DNA of 64,000 bases, from positions 62,001 through 126,000 of the forward strand of contig JAANBB010000037.1 of assembly GCA_014621425.1 (NCBI GenBank). The letters run 5' to 3'. Origin of the DNA: Cylindrodendrum hubeiense (taxonomy: Eukaryota; Ascomycota; Sordariomycetes; Hypocreales; Nectriaceae). This document shows positions 34,195-45,891 of this stretch, piece after piece (positions within the stretch are counted from its first letter, which is position 1; each line of letters begins with the position of its first letter). A model generated the notes under the pieces. It ran no database searches. It saw nothing but the letters and a program-made list of their open reading frames with translations, and was not told where the DNA came from. The translations under genes and the position numbers were made by a program.

Positions 34195-35067
34195 CTAATA
34201 GTCCAGAAGATGCTTTGATCCAGGAATAATTGAAGGATCATTTTGCTTCTTGAGAAATTCAATGCGGCTAGTTATGATCTTCGCCGTCGTTTCAGGATGG
34301 GTTGATATCCAAAACTCGCCAGCGGCGATCTTCTTCATAATGATTTCGCTTCCCTGCTTGATATCCATGCCATAATCTCTGGCCATCTCTGACATGGCCT
34401 GTTGGTAACTTCTCAACTGGCTGCTATCAACATCCGTACTTGGAGGGTCTGATACTGTATCAAAGATTCCAGTTCGCATCAGACCTGGAATGACAGAGCA
34501 GACATGAATTGGGGCTCCTATGAGCTTCATGTCAAGAAACAGACCCTCCGAGAATGATTGAACCGCATGCTTTGTCATGATATATGCTGACTGTGTGGGC
34601 ATGATACCGAATGCGCCGGCACTGGATAAATTGGCGATCCAGCATTCTTCCTTCATAGCTAGCATCCGTGGGGCGAAAGCACGGACGCCGTGGACGACAC
34701 CGTGGATGTTGATGTTTAGGGTTGATTCCCATCGTGCCGCTGAAATTTCCCAGCAGAAACCCAATGTTTCTATGCCAGCATTGTTCACAAGTAGCCTAAC
34801 TCCTCCATAATTGCCAAAGACATGCTCTGCCAGATGGTCAAGCTCCTCGGGCCGCGAGACATCTACTGCGATGGCTTCTGCCTTGCCACCTGTCTTCCGA
34901 ATACCGCTTGCTACCTTCTCCGCGTTTTCGATCGAGATGTCAGCAATAATTACCGTCATTCCCAGCTCGCTAGCACGTCGTGCTAAGCCAGACCCAATGC
35001 CGCCTCCCGCTCCTGTGATTACAGCGACTCCTCCACCCATCTTCAGTTCATCTTCACTCAAAGACAT
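34195..35067 (-). CDS. Short-chain dehydrogenase/reductase (290 aa)
   Basis: A classical SDR using NAD(P)(H) on an alcohol/ketone pair. It shows the cofactor loop TGAGGGIGSGLA, the acidic VIIADIS after strand 2 (points to NAD), LLVNNAGIET, the catalytic serine region NLSSAGAF and the YIMTK form of the catalytic YxxxK motif, followed by VIPGLMRTGIF. It is intronless and 290 residues long, slightly longer than the family minimum because of a C-terminal extension. ATG 35067 was chosen because it lies just before the Rossmann strand; an earlier in-frame ATG at 35124 would add an unlikely cysteine-rich leader. It is transcribed in the same direction as the monooxygenase upstream (start at 38215) and lies in the proposed ketone-degradation block. 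Confidence 0.92.
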   Translation of the reverse strand: MSLSEDELKMGGGVAVITGAGGGIGSGLARRASELGMTVIIADISIENAEKVASGIRKTGGKAEAIAVDVSRPEELDHLAEHVFGNYGGVRLLVNNAGIETLGFCWEISAARWESTLNINIHGVVHGVRAFAPRMLAMKEECWIANLSSAGAFGIMPTQSAYIMTKHAVQSFSEGLFLDMKLIGAPIHVCSVIPGLMRTGIFDTVSDPPSTDVDSSQLRSYQQAMSEMARDYGMDIKQGSEIIMKKIAAGEFWISTHPETTAKIITSRIEFLKKQNDPSIIPGSKHLLDY

Positions 35068-35734
35068 TTCTATTGCTGATCGTTCTTCTGTATGACTGAT
35101 ACACGTTTTGATGCACAGAAACACTCAAGTATTGTATTGTCATTCAATCTCAAATTAGACTGGGGTAAAAGCTGACTCCGCCGCTTGACTCAGCTTCACC
35201 CTCGTAGTGTACTGGGACTAGCCAAAAGAGACCACTGACTCGCAAGCATTCATTTCAGCCTTGATCGGGCGGTTGGACCCACTAATTTGTACACATAATG
35301 ACTATCACTAGGCTTGGACAAACCTAAGCGCTTCCAGATCGATCTGTCGAGCACGGGGGTACGTTAAATTACTAGAAGTCATGGATGTTGACGGCCACTG
35401 TCCACGTGAACGACCAACGAGAGCATCAAACTTGAGGACAGACCAGTTCCTCGGTTAAGACTGTTGGGAATGCCACCACTGTATTTACCTGTATGGGGAC
35501 TACACGAGGGAATCTATCTAGCCAATTATGACAGCTCCAGTAACAATGGGTAAGCTCATCAGCCACTATTAGGAAGCTACATTTTCACCTCCGTGGCTTT
35601 GAGCGATTGTAGCCAAAGTAACAGATCAGTCACGTTTTTGGATCCTGGTCGGTGGTTTGTATGTTTTAAGTGAATTTCAACCTCAAAATAGAGGTGGTAA
35701 TCTACTTGATTGTGCGTGTACGAAGGGGGTTATA
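35068..35734. other. Intergenic between SDR and monooxygenase 1
   Basis: About 670 bases, probably the SDR promoter and the 3' end of monooxygenase 1. No gene supported. Confidence 0.4.
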
Positions 35735-38215
35735 TTAGGAACGTTTTTGTACGAGGTATAGGAACGTTTTTGTACGAGGTATAGGAACGTTTTTGTACGA
35801 GGTATAGGAACTGTTGAGACCGAAGTCGTCCTTCATTTTAAATACTATTGTCTTAAAATAATGAAGAATTTGAAAATTATTCATGGCAAGACTTATTCCC
35901 TCATCTGGTCCAGGTCTTTGAAGTAGGTTTGTCAGCGCGGTGTCAACACGAATCACACCCGACAACTCACAATAAGTCAAATCTGCTCCATTTGTCTCGC
36001 GCTGAGAGAAACCGTTGCCCATAAACCTAAAAGGGTTAGACTGTGAAAAAGGATTAGTACTTGGACTTCGAGACAGAGCTAAGGGAGGCCCATACATGGA
36101 CATATTGGATTTCAAAGTCTTCCCATCGTGGAGTTTCGACCATCTCCATGAAATGGATGCTCGAGCCCGGCCAAACTGCAGTAACACGACCTGTCAAACG
36201 ATCTCTATCTAATAAAAACATGTTAGTCTGGCTGTGAAGTGGCAGAATGGAAGGTACTTACACCAGCTGTTACAAGAACCTGTCCAAACCAAGTCTTTAT
36301 GAACTTCCTGGATGTAGTCGTTGAATGAATTCTGCACGCATGCTTTTATCTCCAGCGATTTGATCTGATCTTGCTGCATTTTTGTAATAACTTGGATGAT
36401 GTATTTGACGCTAGGTTTGTGTAAGCCGTCGATCTGCCTGCTCTGTGGTGCACCTCGGGTGTTAGCATAGGGATGATTACCTCGACTCAATGCAAGGTAC
36501 TAGTGAGCCATTCGCGATGGGGCAATTAGGTCCCAAAAGAGCTGACTTGGTTAGTACATATTCTCGTCATCAAAAGATGTGTATGATGTGTACTATAGTA
36601 ATTTGGGAGACCCGCAATGGCTGTTCCCAGATAGGCCTCGGCGCCACGGTCTTTCCACATCTCCTTCAGAGTGCGACCATAACGCCCCACGATATTAAAG
36701 CGTGACGAGAATGATGTGATGAATCCGGTGGCGCAAATGATAACATCTGCCTCAATGACTTGGTCATTAACCGTCTCGATGCCTCCCTCGAGTATCCTTT
36801 TAATACCATCTCTAATGACGTTCACATTGGGTTGCTGGACAGCATTCAGGTATGGAAGTCCAGGAGTTAGTCGTCGACAGCCTAGTTCCCAGCTAAATGC
36901 ATATCTCAGTTAATAATGTCCGTTGAGCGAAATATACTTTCTTCATGACTGAGGCTGAAAGGGAAATAAGCTGAATAAAAAGTCACACACCTGGGAATAA
37001 GCTTTTTTTGAAGCTCGGGTGACAAAATGGCCTTTTTCATCATGTTTTCCGCCCACTACAGGACCATGAGCGACCAGTGGAATCAAATACGATTATGATA
37101 AAACATACCAAGCGTGCTTCAATTTGCTCAGTCGAAGTTTTGCTGCTGTTGGAAAAGTTTTCGTTCATCTGTTGTTCTATACGCTTACGGAATTGCTTGT
37201 AGTAAGCCGGTTTGGTGGAAAAGTTTTGCATATCCGATTCAGAGTCTTTCAAGTTTTGTTAGCTCGAGGAGGAATTTTTAAGTATCTGTACTCACAGGAC
37301 TCATTAAAGGTGGACGACTCGAATCCGAACCCAACGGTGGGGAGAATATAGGTGGGAGACCGCACATAAACGTCAACCTTCTTCGCTACAGGCTGGATGC
37401 TGGGCACAACCTGAATACTACTCGCTCCAGATCCTATGACAGCCACCGTCTTGTCTTTCAGATCTATGGTTGAATCCTATAACCCAAATATTAGTGTCTC
37501 CAGAACAGCGTATTAATATAGCAGATCTCTGATCGTTAAAACTACAATACAACCATGACTTACCCACGTAGCAGTGTGCACCCTATGGCCCTTGAAATCT
37601 TGTAATCCATCAATCTCCGGCCAAGCCCAATCATTTAGGATCCCACCGGCATTGATGAGTACGTCAGCAACAAAGGTCTCTGGGGCAGCTTCCCTAGTAT
37701 CACTCTCAACCATTACCTTCCACTGTGCCTTAAGCTCATCCCATTCGGCAGATGTAACCCGGGAATGGAAGGTAATGTGGTTGTAGAGTCCGTATTTCTT
37801 TGCCACGGATGTAAAATAATCTCCAATTTCCTCAGCAGGGGCGAAGCTGGATTCATTGTTAATACAGTATCAGACGGAAATTGTACAAATAGAAGACAGA
37901 CTGTCTGGACCAGTCGGTCTTGGAGCAGAAGCTATACTGGTAGGCATGACTGGCGACGTCGCAGGCTGCCCCCGGATAACGCGTCTCCAACCAAGTTCCA
38001 CCGACGTCAGGATTTTTCTCGAAACACCGAATCGTTAGAAATGGGATTTTCAGGAGTTCAATCAGCATCGCAATGCCAGATGGACCGGCACCGATAACAA
38101 TGACCTGCAGTGGTCGCTGAGCGCGGTCGTGAATTGGGTGGTGTCCGTAGTCGGCGTCCAAAGCCCCCGTTTTGGGCGAGGGAGGTTCCCGACCGAAATT
38201 GTTGTTGATCGTCAT
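35735..38215 (-). CDS. Baeyer-Villiger-type flavin monooxygenase 1
   Basis: A FAD- and NADPH-dependent class B monooxygenase that inserts oxygen beside a ketone to give an ester or lactone. From ATG 38215: VIVIGAGPSGIA (FAD fold), GGTWLETRYPGAACD, the fingerprint FKGHRVHTATW (F-x-G-x3-H-x3-W, followed across an intron by D), VIGSGASSIQVVPSI (NADPH fold), IICATGF, LGPNCPIANGSL, and WPGSSIHFMEMVETPRWEDF near the end. About nine short introns are needed (for example near 36.05, 36.23, 36.57, 36.95, 37.08, 37.27, 37.53 and 37.85 kb), each joining family-conserved blocks. After GNGFSQRE the frame continues for about 80 residues through a 23-bp tandem repeat to a stop at 35735, longer than relatives, so the 3' end is the least certain part. 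Confidence 0.85.
35738..35811. repeat. 23-bp tandem repeat, 3.2 copies
   Basis: The 23-bp unit beginning ggaacgtttttgtacg occurs at 35738-35760, 35761-35783 and 35784-35806 without mismatch, then a partial ggaac. It overlaps the predicted last codons of monooxygenase 1. As 23 is not divisible by three, each copy is read in a different frame, and unit number changes would alter the C-terminus. It may instead lie in the 3' UTR. Confidence 0.95.
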
Positions 38216-38875
38216 GGGTAATGTGGTAGCGTGGTAAGCAAAAATAAAATAAAATGGTAAAATAGAGATAGAATGACAAGGCGGTGAGATGGCGAAGGTC
38301 AAAGATTATTTTGGATGAGTTAGTCGATTCAAATGACAGCAACACAAGCGGCCACAATTTTAGATGATATGTGGATGGTAGATTAAATGATCATGTCGAA
38401 TAGCACTGTATCACATGGACACCAACTGACCTACAGTCCCAGGGTGAGTGGGCTAGCGTGGATGTGGACTTTGAGCGGTCCACGGGCCGAGTCAGCGTGT
38501 CGTGTCAGCTTCGGTCTAATAGACTTGGCGAGCCCTGAAAGGGAATGGCGGGACGTCCAGGTGGCGGAAATGCGTCAGCTCCTGTCTTGCCGGTGGCTTT
38601 CGGCATTCATGACTATTACAATCAGTCAGAATTATGCCAATGCCGTCTCTCACACCCTGCAACGTCTCATGCGTAGGCACTCGACCTGCCCAATGATATT
38701 CCAATAACACCCGACCCGACCGGGACCAACTCAACGAGCGTAAAACGGTCGCGACGATTGTACCGCATCTGCAAATCGCCATGGTGGACGACCTGATGAA
38801 TGATTTGGGCATCGCCTGTGCTCTGATTTACACAAAATACATCTCTTCGAGGTCCCTGTGCTCGACTGCTCCTCC
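38216..38875. promoter_or_regulatory. Divergent intergenic region, regulator/monooxygenase 1
   Basis: About 660 bases between the monooxygenase 1 start and the first ATG of the regulator. No Zn2Cys6 motif is found in any + frame here, although the upstream end of the regulator could start inside it. Confidence 0.4.
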
Positions 38876-40422
38876 ATGCGCTGTTTAATAGAGGACCACA
38901 GAGCTGCGTTTTCAACGGACAGTCTGTTGCACTTTGCATTGGTGGCGGCAACAGTTCCATGGCTGGCAGAGAAGTTGTTGACCCGCTGTGGCTTTCGAAA
39001 TCGCCAGGAGGTATTTGACAGCAGTGTTGATAGGTTTGAGGTGAGTGACAAATTGAACAAGACCATCTATGCCGGGGCTGACAAGTGCAATTATAGGCGT
39101 GCCGGGAGGGCGTAGCTGGGCGGCACCTTTTAGAAGAAACCCAAGCGCTTCTTCTCATGGCCTTTGCATCATCACAAGTCAGCACACTCGCCATGGGCAG
39201 GAAACAAGCTCAGTGGTTGCGGCTCGCGATAATAAACCTGCACAAGATGTCGCCGAATACAGCTGGGCAGAGCGCGGGGAGGAGCACACCACGGGGAAGT
39301 AGGCTTTGGAAACGCCTGTGGTGGTCTGGGTCAATGATGGAGCAGCTGCATTTCCTCCGGTACTCGCTTGAGGAACCAGTGCCGTTTTACCCACCCTGCT
39401 TCGCCCTCGACCCGCGCACAATGGAGCCGCTTCTATTGGAAGACTTCGACCTGACGCCCTCTAGGAACTCCAGTCACCGGGCTTCAGAGTACTGGATCTG
39501 CATGCAGCAAGCCTCCTGTTTCATCGAGCGTGCAGCATTGTGTGAAGATGTCGCAGGGTATGTGCGTGATCGACAATGGAAGACTACTAGCAAGCAGCTA
39601 CCATCGAGGCCAGGGCAGATCTGCCACGATGACAACTTTTGGGAAGTGCAAGCCATTGCAGAAAGGTTTTCTCAATTCAAGAAAGACACGGGTTTCTATA
39701 GTGTCTGTAATGATATCGATGAGAAAGAAGACATGGCTTTGGTGTCTACGCACCTTCGTTTGGATCTGGTGTTTTTCCGGATCATGATTGCTCTCTATCG
39801 AGAAACAAAAGAACAGAACGATGGTTGCAACAGTGTCAACAGTATGTGGCGTCAGCTAAGAGACGACGAGGTAACTCATATGGCACGGAAAGTGCTAGCG
39901 GCGAGTAGGAAGATGCTAGACAGAACCGGAGGCTCTGGGCCCAGCTTCGGGGCGGGGGTCGAGATGTTACGGGCCATAACTGTTGCAGCAGGAGCCCTGT
40001 TGTCACTGAAGACAAGACCACTCGATCACAGAAGCCTGCTTAGGGAAAGTCGAGCGCTGCTTAGAATTTGCTCCAAGGCCGGGTGTAATCTCTGGGCCGA
40101 AACCGCCATTGAACACCTTGCAAGCCCTTGGAACCTCCCGTCCCTGAGCGACGACGTGACCGAAGGGGCGAGCCCAGCGTCCGGCTTCGCAGAAACGCCG
40201 AGACACGACGTGACTGAAATCTACAGCCCCATTGAGGATATAGAATGGCTTGAGAAGAAGCGGCTCTTCAATGAATTCGATGATATGTGGAACACGACGT
40301 ACATGAAAACCGAGTGCACACTTGGCCATCCGCCTGGAGTTCGCAGCTTGACGCCTGTGCCATTGGTACACGAGCGAGAAGCCCGAACATGCCTTGTAGA
40401 TGATAGAGGAAGAAAGGTGTAG
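38876..40422 (+). CDS. Fungal-trans regulator domain protein; N-terminus unresolved, no zinc cluster seen
   Basis: Resembles the middle domain of Zn2Cys6 transcription factors: FSTDSLLHFALVAATVPWLAEKL, GFRNRQEVFDSSVDRFE, then after an intron (39041-39096, phase 0) LLEETQALLLMAFASSQVST, MGRKQAQWLRLAIINLHKMS and RLWKRLWWSGSMMEQLHFLRYSLEEPVPF, the RRLWW-type signature. The C-terminal ~300 residues are one exon. The first in-frame ATG is 38876; conserved-looking sequence (FEVPVLDC) continues 25-30 bases upstream of it, then a TGA at about 38798 closes the frame with no splice acceptor between. So either an upstream exon joins at the AG near 38848, or the gene has lost its DNA-binding end. It is divergent from monooxygenase 1, fitting a local regulator. 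Confidence 0.72.
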
Positions 40423-40955
40423 AACAGAATTTAGATTTCCTGTGTATTATATGACTTTGTACAACGCACGGCGTAGTGAAGTAATTACCGGCAACGTCGT
40501 GGTACATTTCGACGCTTGTGTGCTGAGAATCACAGCTCCACACTGCGGAGAAGCTGGACAACTGCTTACTTGCAACTCTTCCTCGTCAATACCTAACGGG
40601 CGATTTTAAGTGGCCACCCCAAACGGGTGTGTCGCCACTCAATGCCCCGCGCCGCGCAGCCGTGGTGTTGGTACTGCTCACATGCCTTTTACCCCATCTT
40701 AATAGAGCCCGAGTCTGGGGTACTGGGCTAGTTACCCCAGACAGTTCCCAATCAAGGCTAGCCTGAGTAGATGGGGTAAGCAAACTCCTTGCTGCTCTTG
40801 ACCATTAAACAGGCTCATCCCCCATCCCCAGATTTCGGATCGAGCTTGGGAAGGCAACCTTTTGTAGAACCCCGCAGGGCAATCAGCTCTTCCCATACGT
40901 ATCCCACGACCACCATCCAACCATCCATATCCGTGTGCCTGCTCCTCTGCCCATC
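40423..40955. promoter_or_regulatory. bZIP gene promoter
   Basis: About 530 bases between the fungal-trans gene and the bZIP ATG. It contains the nested inverted repeats at 40690-40778 described separately and a CT-rich leader before 40956. Confidence 0.5.
40690..40778. repeat. Nested inverted repeats (TACCCCA motif) upstream of bZIP gene
   Basis: Outer pair: TACCCCATCT at 40690-40699 and its exact complement AGATGGGGTA at 40769-40778. Inner pair: GTCTGGGGTA at 40713-40722 and its exact complement TACCCCAGAC at 40733-40742. All four arms share TACCCCA in alternating orientation. The set could be a binding site array or form a hairpin in the transcript leader. Confidence 0.9.
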
Positions 40956-43059
40956 ATGGACCAGGACGCCGCGTCCGGAGTGTTCGGAAAAGACCCGTCC
41001 TTGCCTGACCCGCAGCCTTCAGCGAACCCCGACACTCAATCAAAAACCGGAGATGAGATCGCTGACGAGGCAGAGAAGCGACGGGAGCGCAAACGTTTCA
41101 CCGATCGAGTCGCACAGAGGCAGCACAGGAAACGTCAGAAGCTCTATATTGAAGAACTCGAGGACCAGCTCCGCGTATTAAGGTCGGGTGGTCAGTCAGA
41201 GGTGGCCCAGCTTACCGCCCACAATGCGCGGCTCTATGATGAGGTAATGAATATCCGGACCCAAGTGTGGCCAACCTCGACCGGTTCTGATGCTGACGAG
41301 CCAAAGCTTAAACGCTTCCATGGTCTTTGGGATGAAATGGAGGACCTTTTACGACGCCAAAGGTTACTGAGACAACACTCGGCGCTGAGGGCATCCTGGG
41401 ACACGCAATCACCACACCCTGATCCTCACAGTCCTGACCTTGTCGGAGGTCTTGCCACTTGGAATACCAGAAGCGAATTGGGCCCGAATGCCCTTGATTG
41501 TACAGAAACACGGCCGGCAGATTTGGCCACCCCTACGCAAGCAGAGCCTGTCCCCATGGATATCACCCCCGCATCAGAGGAAATGGACGAGACTGCCACA
41601 GTTGGTGATCCGGTACCGGCTTCCTTTGACAATACCATTGCTTCTCATATCGATGGAAGTGAAGCCACGTCATCAGATGATACATCCGCCGCTAGGGTGC
41701 AACTGCAGCAATCGCTTCCCAACGCAGCGGGATGCTCCCGCGGAGGCTCACAGTTGGTCAGGGATACCGATACATTGCGCGACCAGATTAGAGAGGCCAA
41801 CGGCCACAGCGTTTCTGACGACGGTACTGCCGTCGACTGGATCCATATCTATCAACAACTGGACAACGGAATGTCTAGCCTACCGTCGCAAGGCGTCCAT
41901 ACTAGTCACCAGAACCCCGCGCATCCTCACGGAGCACAGTCGACTAGCAATGCAATGCTAGCTCCTCTATCGCAGTGTCGTGATGCTATTATAGAGCTGG
42001 GAAATTTCTTGGACGTCGACGCCTGGAGCAGTCAGTCTAATAATCTTCCAAATCAAGCATCATCCCTAAATACCGAGCGCTTAACGTCCACCTTGCTCTC
42101 CGCTGAAGCTGGTCCTAGACAATCTGGCAACGCTGCACCTCGGTGTGACACGATATCAACAGCTCCTGTGCACTCCATCGAAAGTATTCTCGACCTTCTG
42201 GGAACTTGCATGGGACAGTGGATACCCCCACCGAGTCCCATGTCCATGGCTATGCCGTTGATGGGTATGCAAAAGTCACAGGCTCTCCCTTTGTGCCTAG
42301 TCCCACCACTACCTAGGGACAAAGCGGTTTCCGTCATTATTGACCGTGCTCGTGCAAACATATCGACTATTGGACCCCCGAATCTGTCTGACTTTTTATT
42401 TGATAACCCCAAAAACACGCTATCGATTGATTTGAAGACTTTGCTGGCTCCCGTAAGACAAACTAGGAGAACATCAGAATTCTTGGCTGCTTACTGGGTC
42501 ATGTATCTCCTCCTCAGAGTAAGTCATGATCTGATCATGTTAATTTTACTCATCTAATGATGATGTCACTTCTTCTGCGTGCTAACACTGTCACTTCTCT
42601 TTTAGTGGCAAGTGATCCGAGATGAGTCGGCCTACGAAAGTGTTCCCAGCTGGTTGCGGCCCACCCAACTGCAGCTAACAGTTCCGCATCCACTTGCGGC
42701 GGATTTAGTCCCATGGTATGAAGTCACAGGAGGGAGTCGTCAAATTATAGACGTAGTACTCTTGCTAACGGTCACACAGGCCTGAGATACGAGAAGAACT
42801 TATTCACATGTCGCTCACTGACGAGACCGGCCCATACGATGTATCTCGAGATATAATTAGGCACATGACTGTAGACATTCATAACCTAGAGCAAACCGGA
42901 TTGCAGGACCTCCACCGCCTTGAAGCGGCAATTTTGGACTTAAAGAATTGGAGACTCAGCGAAGAGTTCTTCGACCGATATCCCCAGTGGAAGTGTCTCA
43001 AGACACGAGATAGGAATTTCCAGCCCCTCTTAAAGGCTACGGAAACCTTGGTATTTTAA
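40956..43059 (+). CDS. bZIP transcription factor with DUF3425 domain (650 aa)
   Basis: A nuclear regulator. Near residue 40 it has a basic region (KRRERKRFTDRVAQRQHRKR, an unusual variant of the NRxAQRxxR core) running into YIEELEDQLRVL, the start of the zipper. A long, low-complexity middle follows. After two introns (42519-42605 and 42716-42779, both in phase) comes the DUF3425 end: WQVIRDESAYESVPSWLRPT, LTVPHPLAADLVPWPEIREE and LEAAILDLKNWRLSEEFFDR. The bZIP-DUF3425 pairing is a large, mostly uncharacterised filamentous-fungal family that includes secondary-metabolism and stress regulators. ATG 40956 was chosen as the first ATG in frame. Its upstream region carries striking inverted repeats, and it lies between two monooxygenase genes. 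Confidence 0.9.
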
Positions 43060-43216
43060 AATGATGTATTAATTATCTCACACAACCTCCAAGTCAGCCC
43101 TTAGATAGTTATTTGAAGATTTCATCATTTGCCGTCTCTGAATTCCATCCCCGGCCCTCTTTTCCATTCCACGATTCCACGACTAGCCACAATAGGTAAT
43201 GGCGGCTAGATCGTAC

Positions 43217-45282
43217 TTAATGATCAAAGAGTGGTCTATTGATATACTCTGGTTCCAAGTACCAGGCCAGATCTTTGCCACTGACTTCGATATCGGTGAA
43301 TCCGTTTCCCATGAACTCGAATCTGTTTCGGCTACGGTAGGAAATGTTGTAGTCCTCAAATCGCGGCTGTTCAAGCATTAAGCGCCAGTGAACCAAAGAC
43401 CCAGGATACTGCGCAGTTACTTTGCCGTCTGGTTTGCCTTGATTATACCAAGACCTACAGCCTGCAGCCCAGACGCTATGCAAAATGTCAGCAAAAACCA
43501 ACTGGTAGCGAATTTAGAAGTCCAAGTAATTTTACCTTCTCTTCAGCCATTCGTGGACATGGGCGTTATACTCAGCCACAGCCTGCAGCTTCACGTCTAT
43601 GGAACTGATGTTTTCTGTTTGCATCTTGCGTATGATTCTGCAGACATAATTTTGTGCCGCTTCGAGTACTGTAACGAACGACCCATGCCCTGCAGGGCAG
43701 TTGGGCCCAAGGGAAACAACTAATAACTAATTAAAACTTGCGGCAAGGTGGGTTGTCACCTGGCGAACTCACTCATAAAGTTGGGAAACCCACTGGCAGC
43801 CACAGCCAAGTAGGCTGACGGATCGGTCTTCCATGCATCATTGAGTGCAATCCCATCGCGTCCGGTGATGGGGAAATACGGTCGAAAGTTGACATCGAAA
43901 CCTGTTGCACAAATAATGACATCGGCTACATGCTCAACGCCGTCATCTGTACGCAAGCCATTCTCAGTAAAACTAGTAATCTCACCCTTGGCTAGCTTGA
44001 CGTTGTCCTTGAGAAACGATTCGAGGAAACCCTCTGCTGGGCCTAGACGACGGCAGCCAACAGGGAATGACGGAACGAGGCGCTTGATGAGTTCCTCGTC
44101 ATGATCCAAGGCTACAGCCATCTGCTTGGAAACGAACTAATTTTGAGGAAGCATTTGTCAGCACACAGATGGAAAGTGGTAAATATCATCTCATGTACCT
44201 CCCGTGTAGTCTTCTGAAGCGGATGGTTTGCGATGTTGGCGCGGAAGCTCGCATTGATCTTTGTCTCAATGGCTTTGCGCTGGCTCAAATAGAATGCAGG
44301 GTCATCTTTAAACTGCTTCTTTTGTTCCTCGGTATCTACGCATCGGTACTTAGCATAAGCCGTTCTTTTCTTTGATCGTCAGCATCAAAGAATGTGCGTA
44401 CAGTCAAAATTGCGACCCTGCTCATCGGTGTAGCCCTCCAGAGAGAGCCCAGGGCTAATCCACTGCGGGGTGCGATAGAAAGAGATAACCTTCTTTGCAA
44501 CATTTTGGATGGCGGGGATAATTTGAATGGAGGAGGCGCCAGATCCAATCACTATGACAGTCTTTCCACTCAGGTCCAGGGTTGTGTCATAGTCGGCGGA
44601 ATGAGTTATGCGTCCACCAAATGTCTCTCGGTTGGGGATATCGGGCCACTTCCACGTATTCAGAACGCCGATGTTGGCTATAAGAAAGTCGACCCGGTCA
44701 TCAAAAACCCTTTTCTCGCCTGACTCGGTTGTCTCGATTACCTTAAGGATCCATTGACTTGTAGACTCATCCCAAGTAGCCGCATTAACCTCATGGGAGA
44801 GTTTGATATAATGGTCCAGATAACCATTTTTGCGAGCAAAATCTTCATAGTAAGCTTGAATCTCAGCGGCTGGCGAGTAGTATCGTGACCAGTCGGGCTT
44901 GGGGGCGAAGGAGAACTGATATGCCGCGGACGGTACATCGCACCGGCAACCAGGGTACTTGTTGGCGTGCCAGACGCCACCACACTTGGCGTATCCTATG
45001 TAACACGGTCAACCATCAATCCGATTCAATTAATTGTAGAAACCTTACGCTCATAGACGACCAAGTCAATGGATTCACCAAACTCTTTCTCCTTCTTGTA
45101 GCACATCATTATACCGGAGGCACCAGCACCGATGGACGCGACTCTCATTTTCCGTGGAGCCCAAAGCAAATGCTCCGAGACCGAATAAGGTGCAGCATCT
45201 TTTGTTTCTATGGGCGTGCCTCGACTGGGTTGTCGAATGTGTATGAGTAGCTGTCATGCTCCGTTTCCTTATGAGGATTCAT
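43217..45282 (-). pseudogene. Baeyer-Villiger-type flavin monooxygenase 2, with one N-terminal frame break
   Basis: A class B flavin monooxygenase: VASIGAGASGIMM (FAD), CGGVWHANKYPGCRCDVPSA, FGGRITHSADYD (the F-x-G-x3-H-x3 fingerprint), VIVIGSGASSIQIIPAI (NADPH), GCRRLGPAEGFLE, IICATGF, LGPNCPAGHGSFV and YPGSLVHWRLMLEQPRFED. Several introns (near 45.03, 44.38, 44.17, 43.76 and 43.51 kb) join these in phase. The N-terminal exon from ATG 45282 (MNPHKETEHDSYSYTFDNPV) hits a TAG at about 45208, while the following frame continues the expected sequence; one missing base at cgcccatag explains it and no intron does. An alternative is that translation starts at ATG 45150 (MRVASIGAG), giving a shorter but complete fold. 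Tail to tail with the bZIP gene, divergent from the MFS gene. Confidence 0.8.
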
Positions 45283-45891
45283 GGTGGGAGAAAGTAGACG
45301 AGAATGTTTGTTAGAAAGAATGGGTACTTGAGACTTGCTGATGGAGAGAAACAACAATTGAATACAGATTGGGGCAATACTGTTATCTATGGTATGGCGT
45401 ACTTGCTTGTGTAGTACTGTTGTAGTACTGTTCAATCTTGGGGATCCTAATGACCCGAAAGATGCCCGCATCTTCCCCGCAGTCCATCGTGACCCTAGAT
45501 GTCTCCACATTTCTCCAGTTCTTAGTGCAATGCTAGCGCCTTCGCTGACTCCGTTGGCGATGTCAGCTAGCTTCAAGCCTCCGGGGTCGCGGAGGCTGGT
45601 GTATGGCCACTCAGACTGATCTGACCAGACGAGCCCCCTCGGGGCACTCTCACCACTCTGCATCAACTGACCGCTGGAGACAGGCTAATGACTTCCGTTC
45701 GCGTCAGCGAGCACAGAACAGAGCCCTCCCAAGTCGACTTGTACAAGCCACGCAGGCCGTTGAGCGTCTTATTTAATTGCTGCGGTCGCTCTTGTCTACG
45801 GAATGGGGTAACGTGGTCCTCACAACAAGTCAAGCTATACCTCGAATCACGCACCAAAACCTCCGAATATTCTCTCTCGTGTCGTGCAAAT
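45283..45891. promoter_or_regulatory. Divergent promoter, monooxygenase 2 / MFS transporter
   Basis: About 610 bases shared between two divergent starts, a layout that allows joint control. No specific operator could be identified. Confidence 0.4.

Noticed and set aside
38667..39194. A 175-codon minus-strand frame opposite the fungal-trans gene
   Set aside because: It overlaps exon sequence with clear domain content on the + strand, is cysteine/proline-rich and matches no family.
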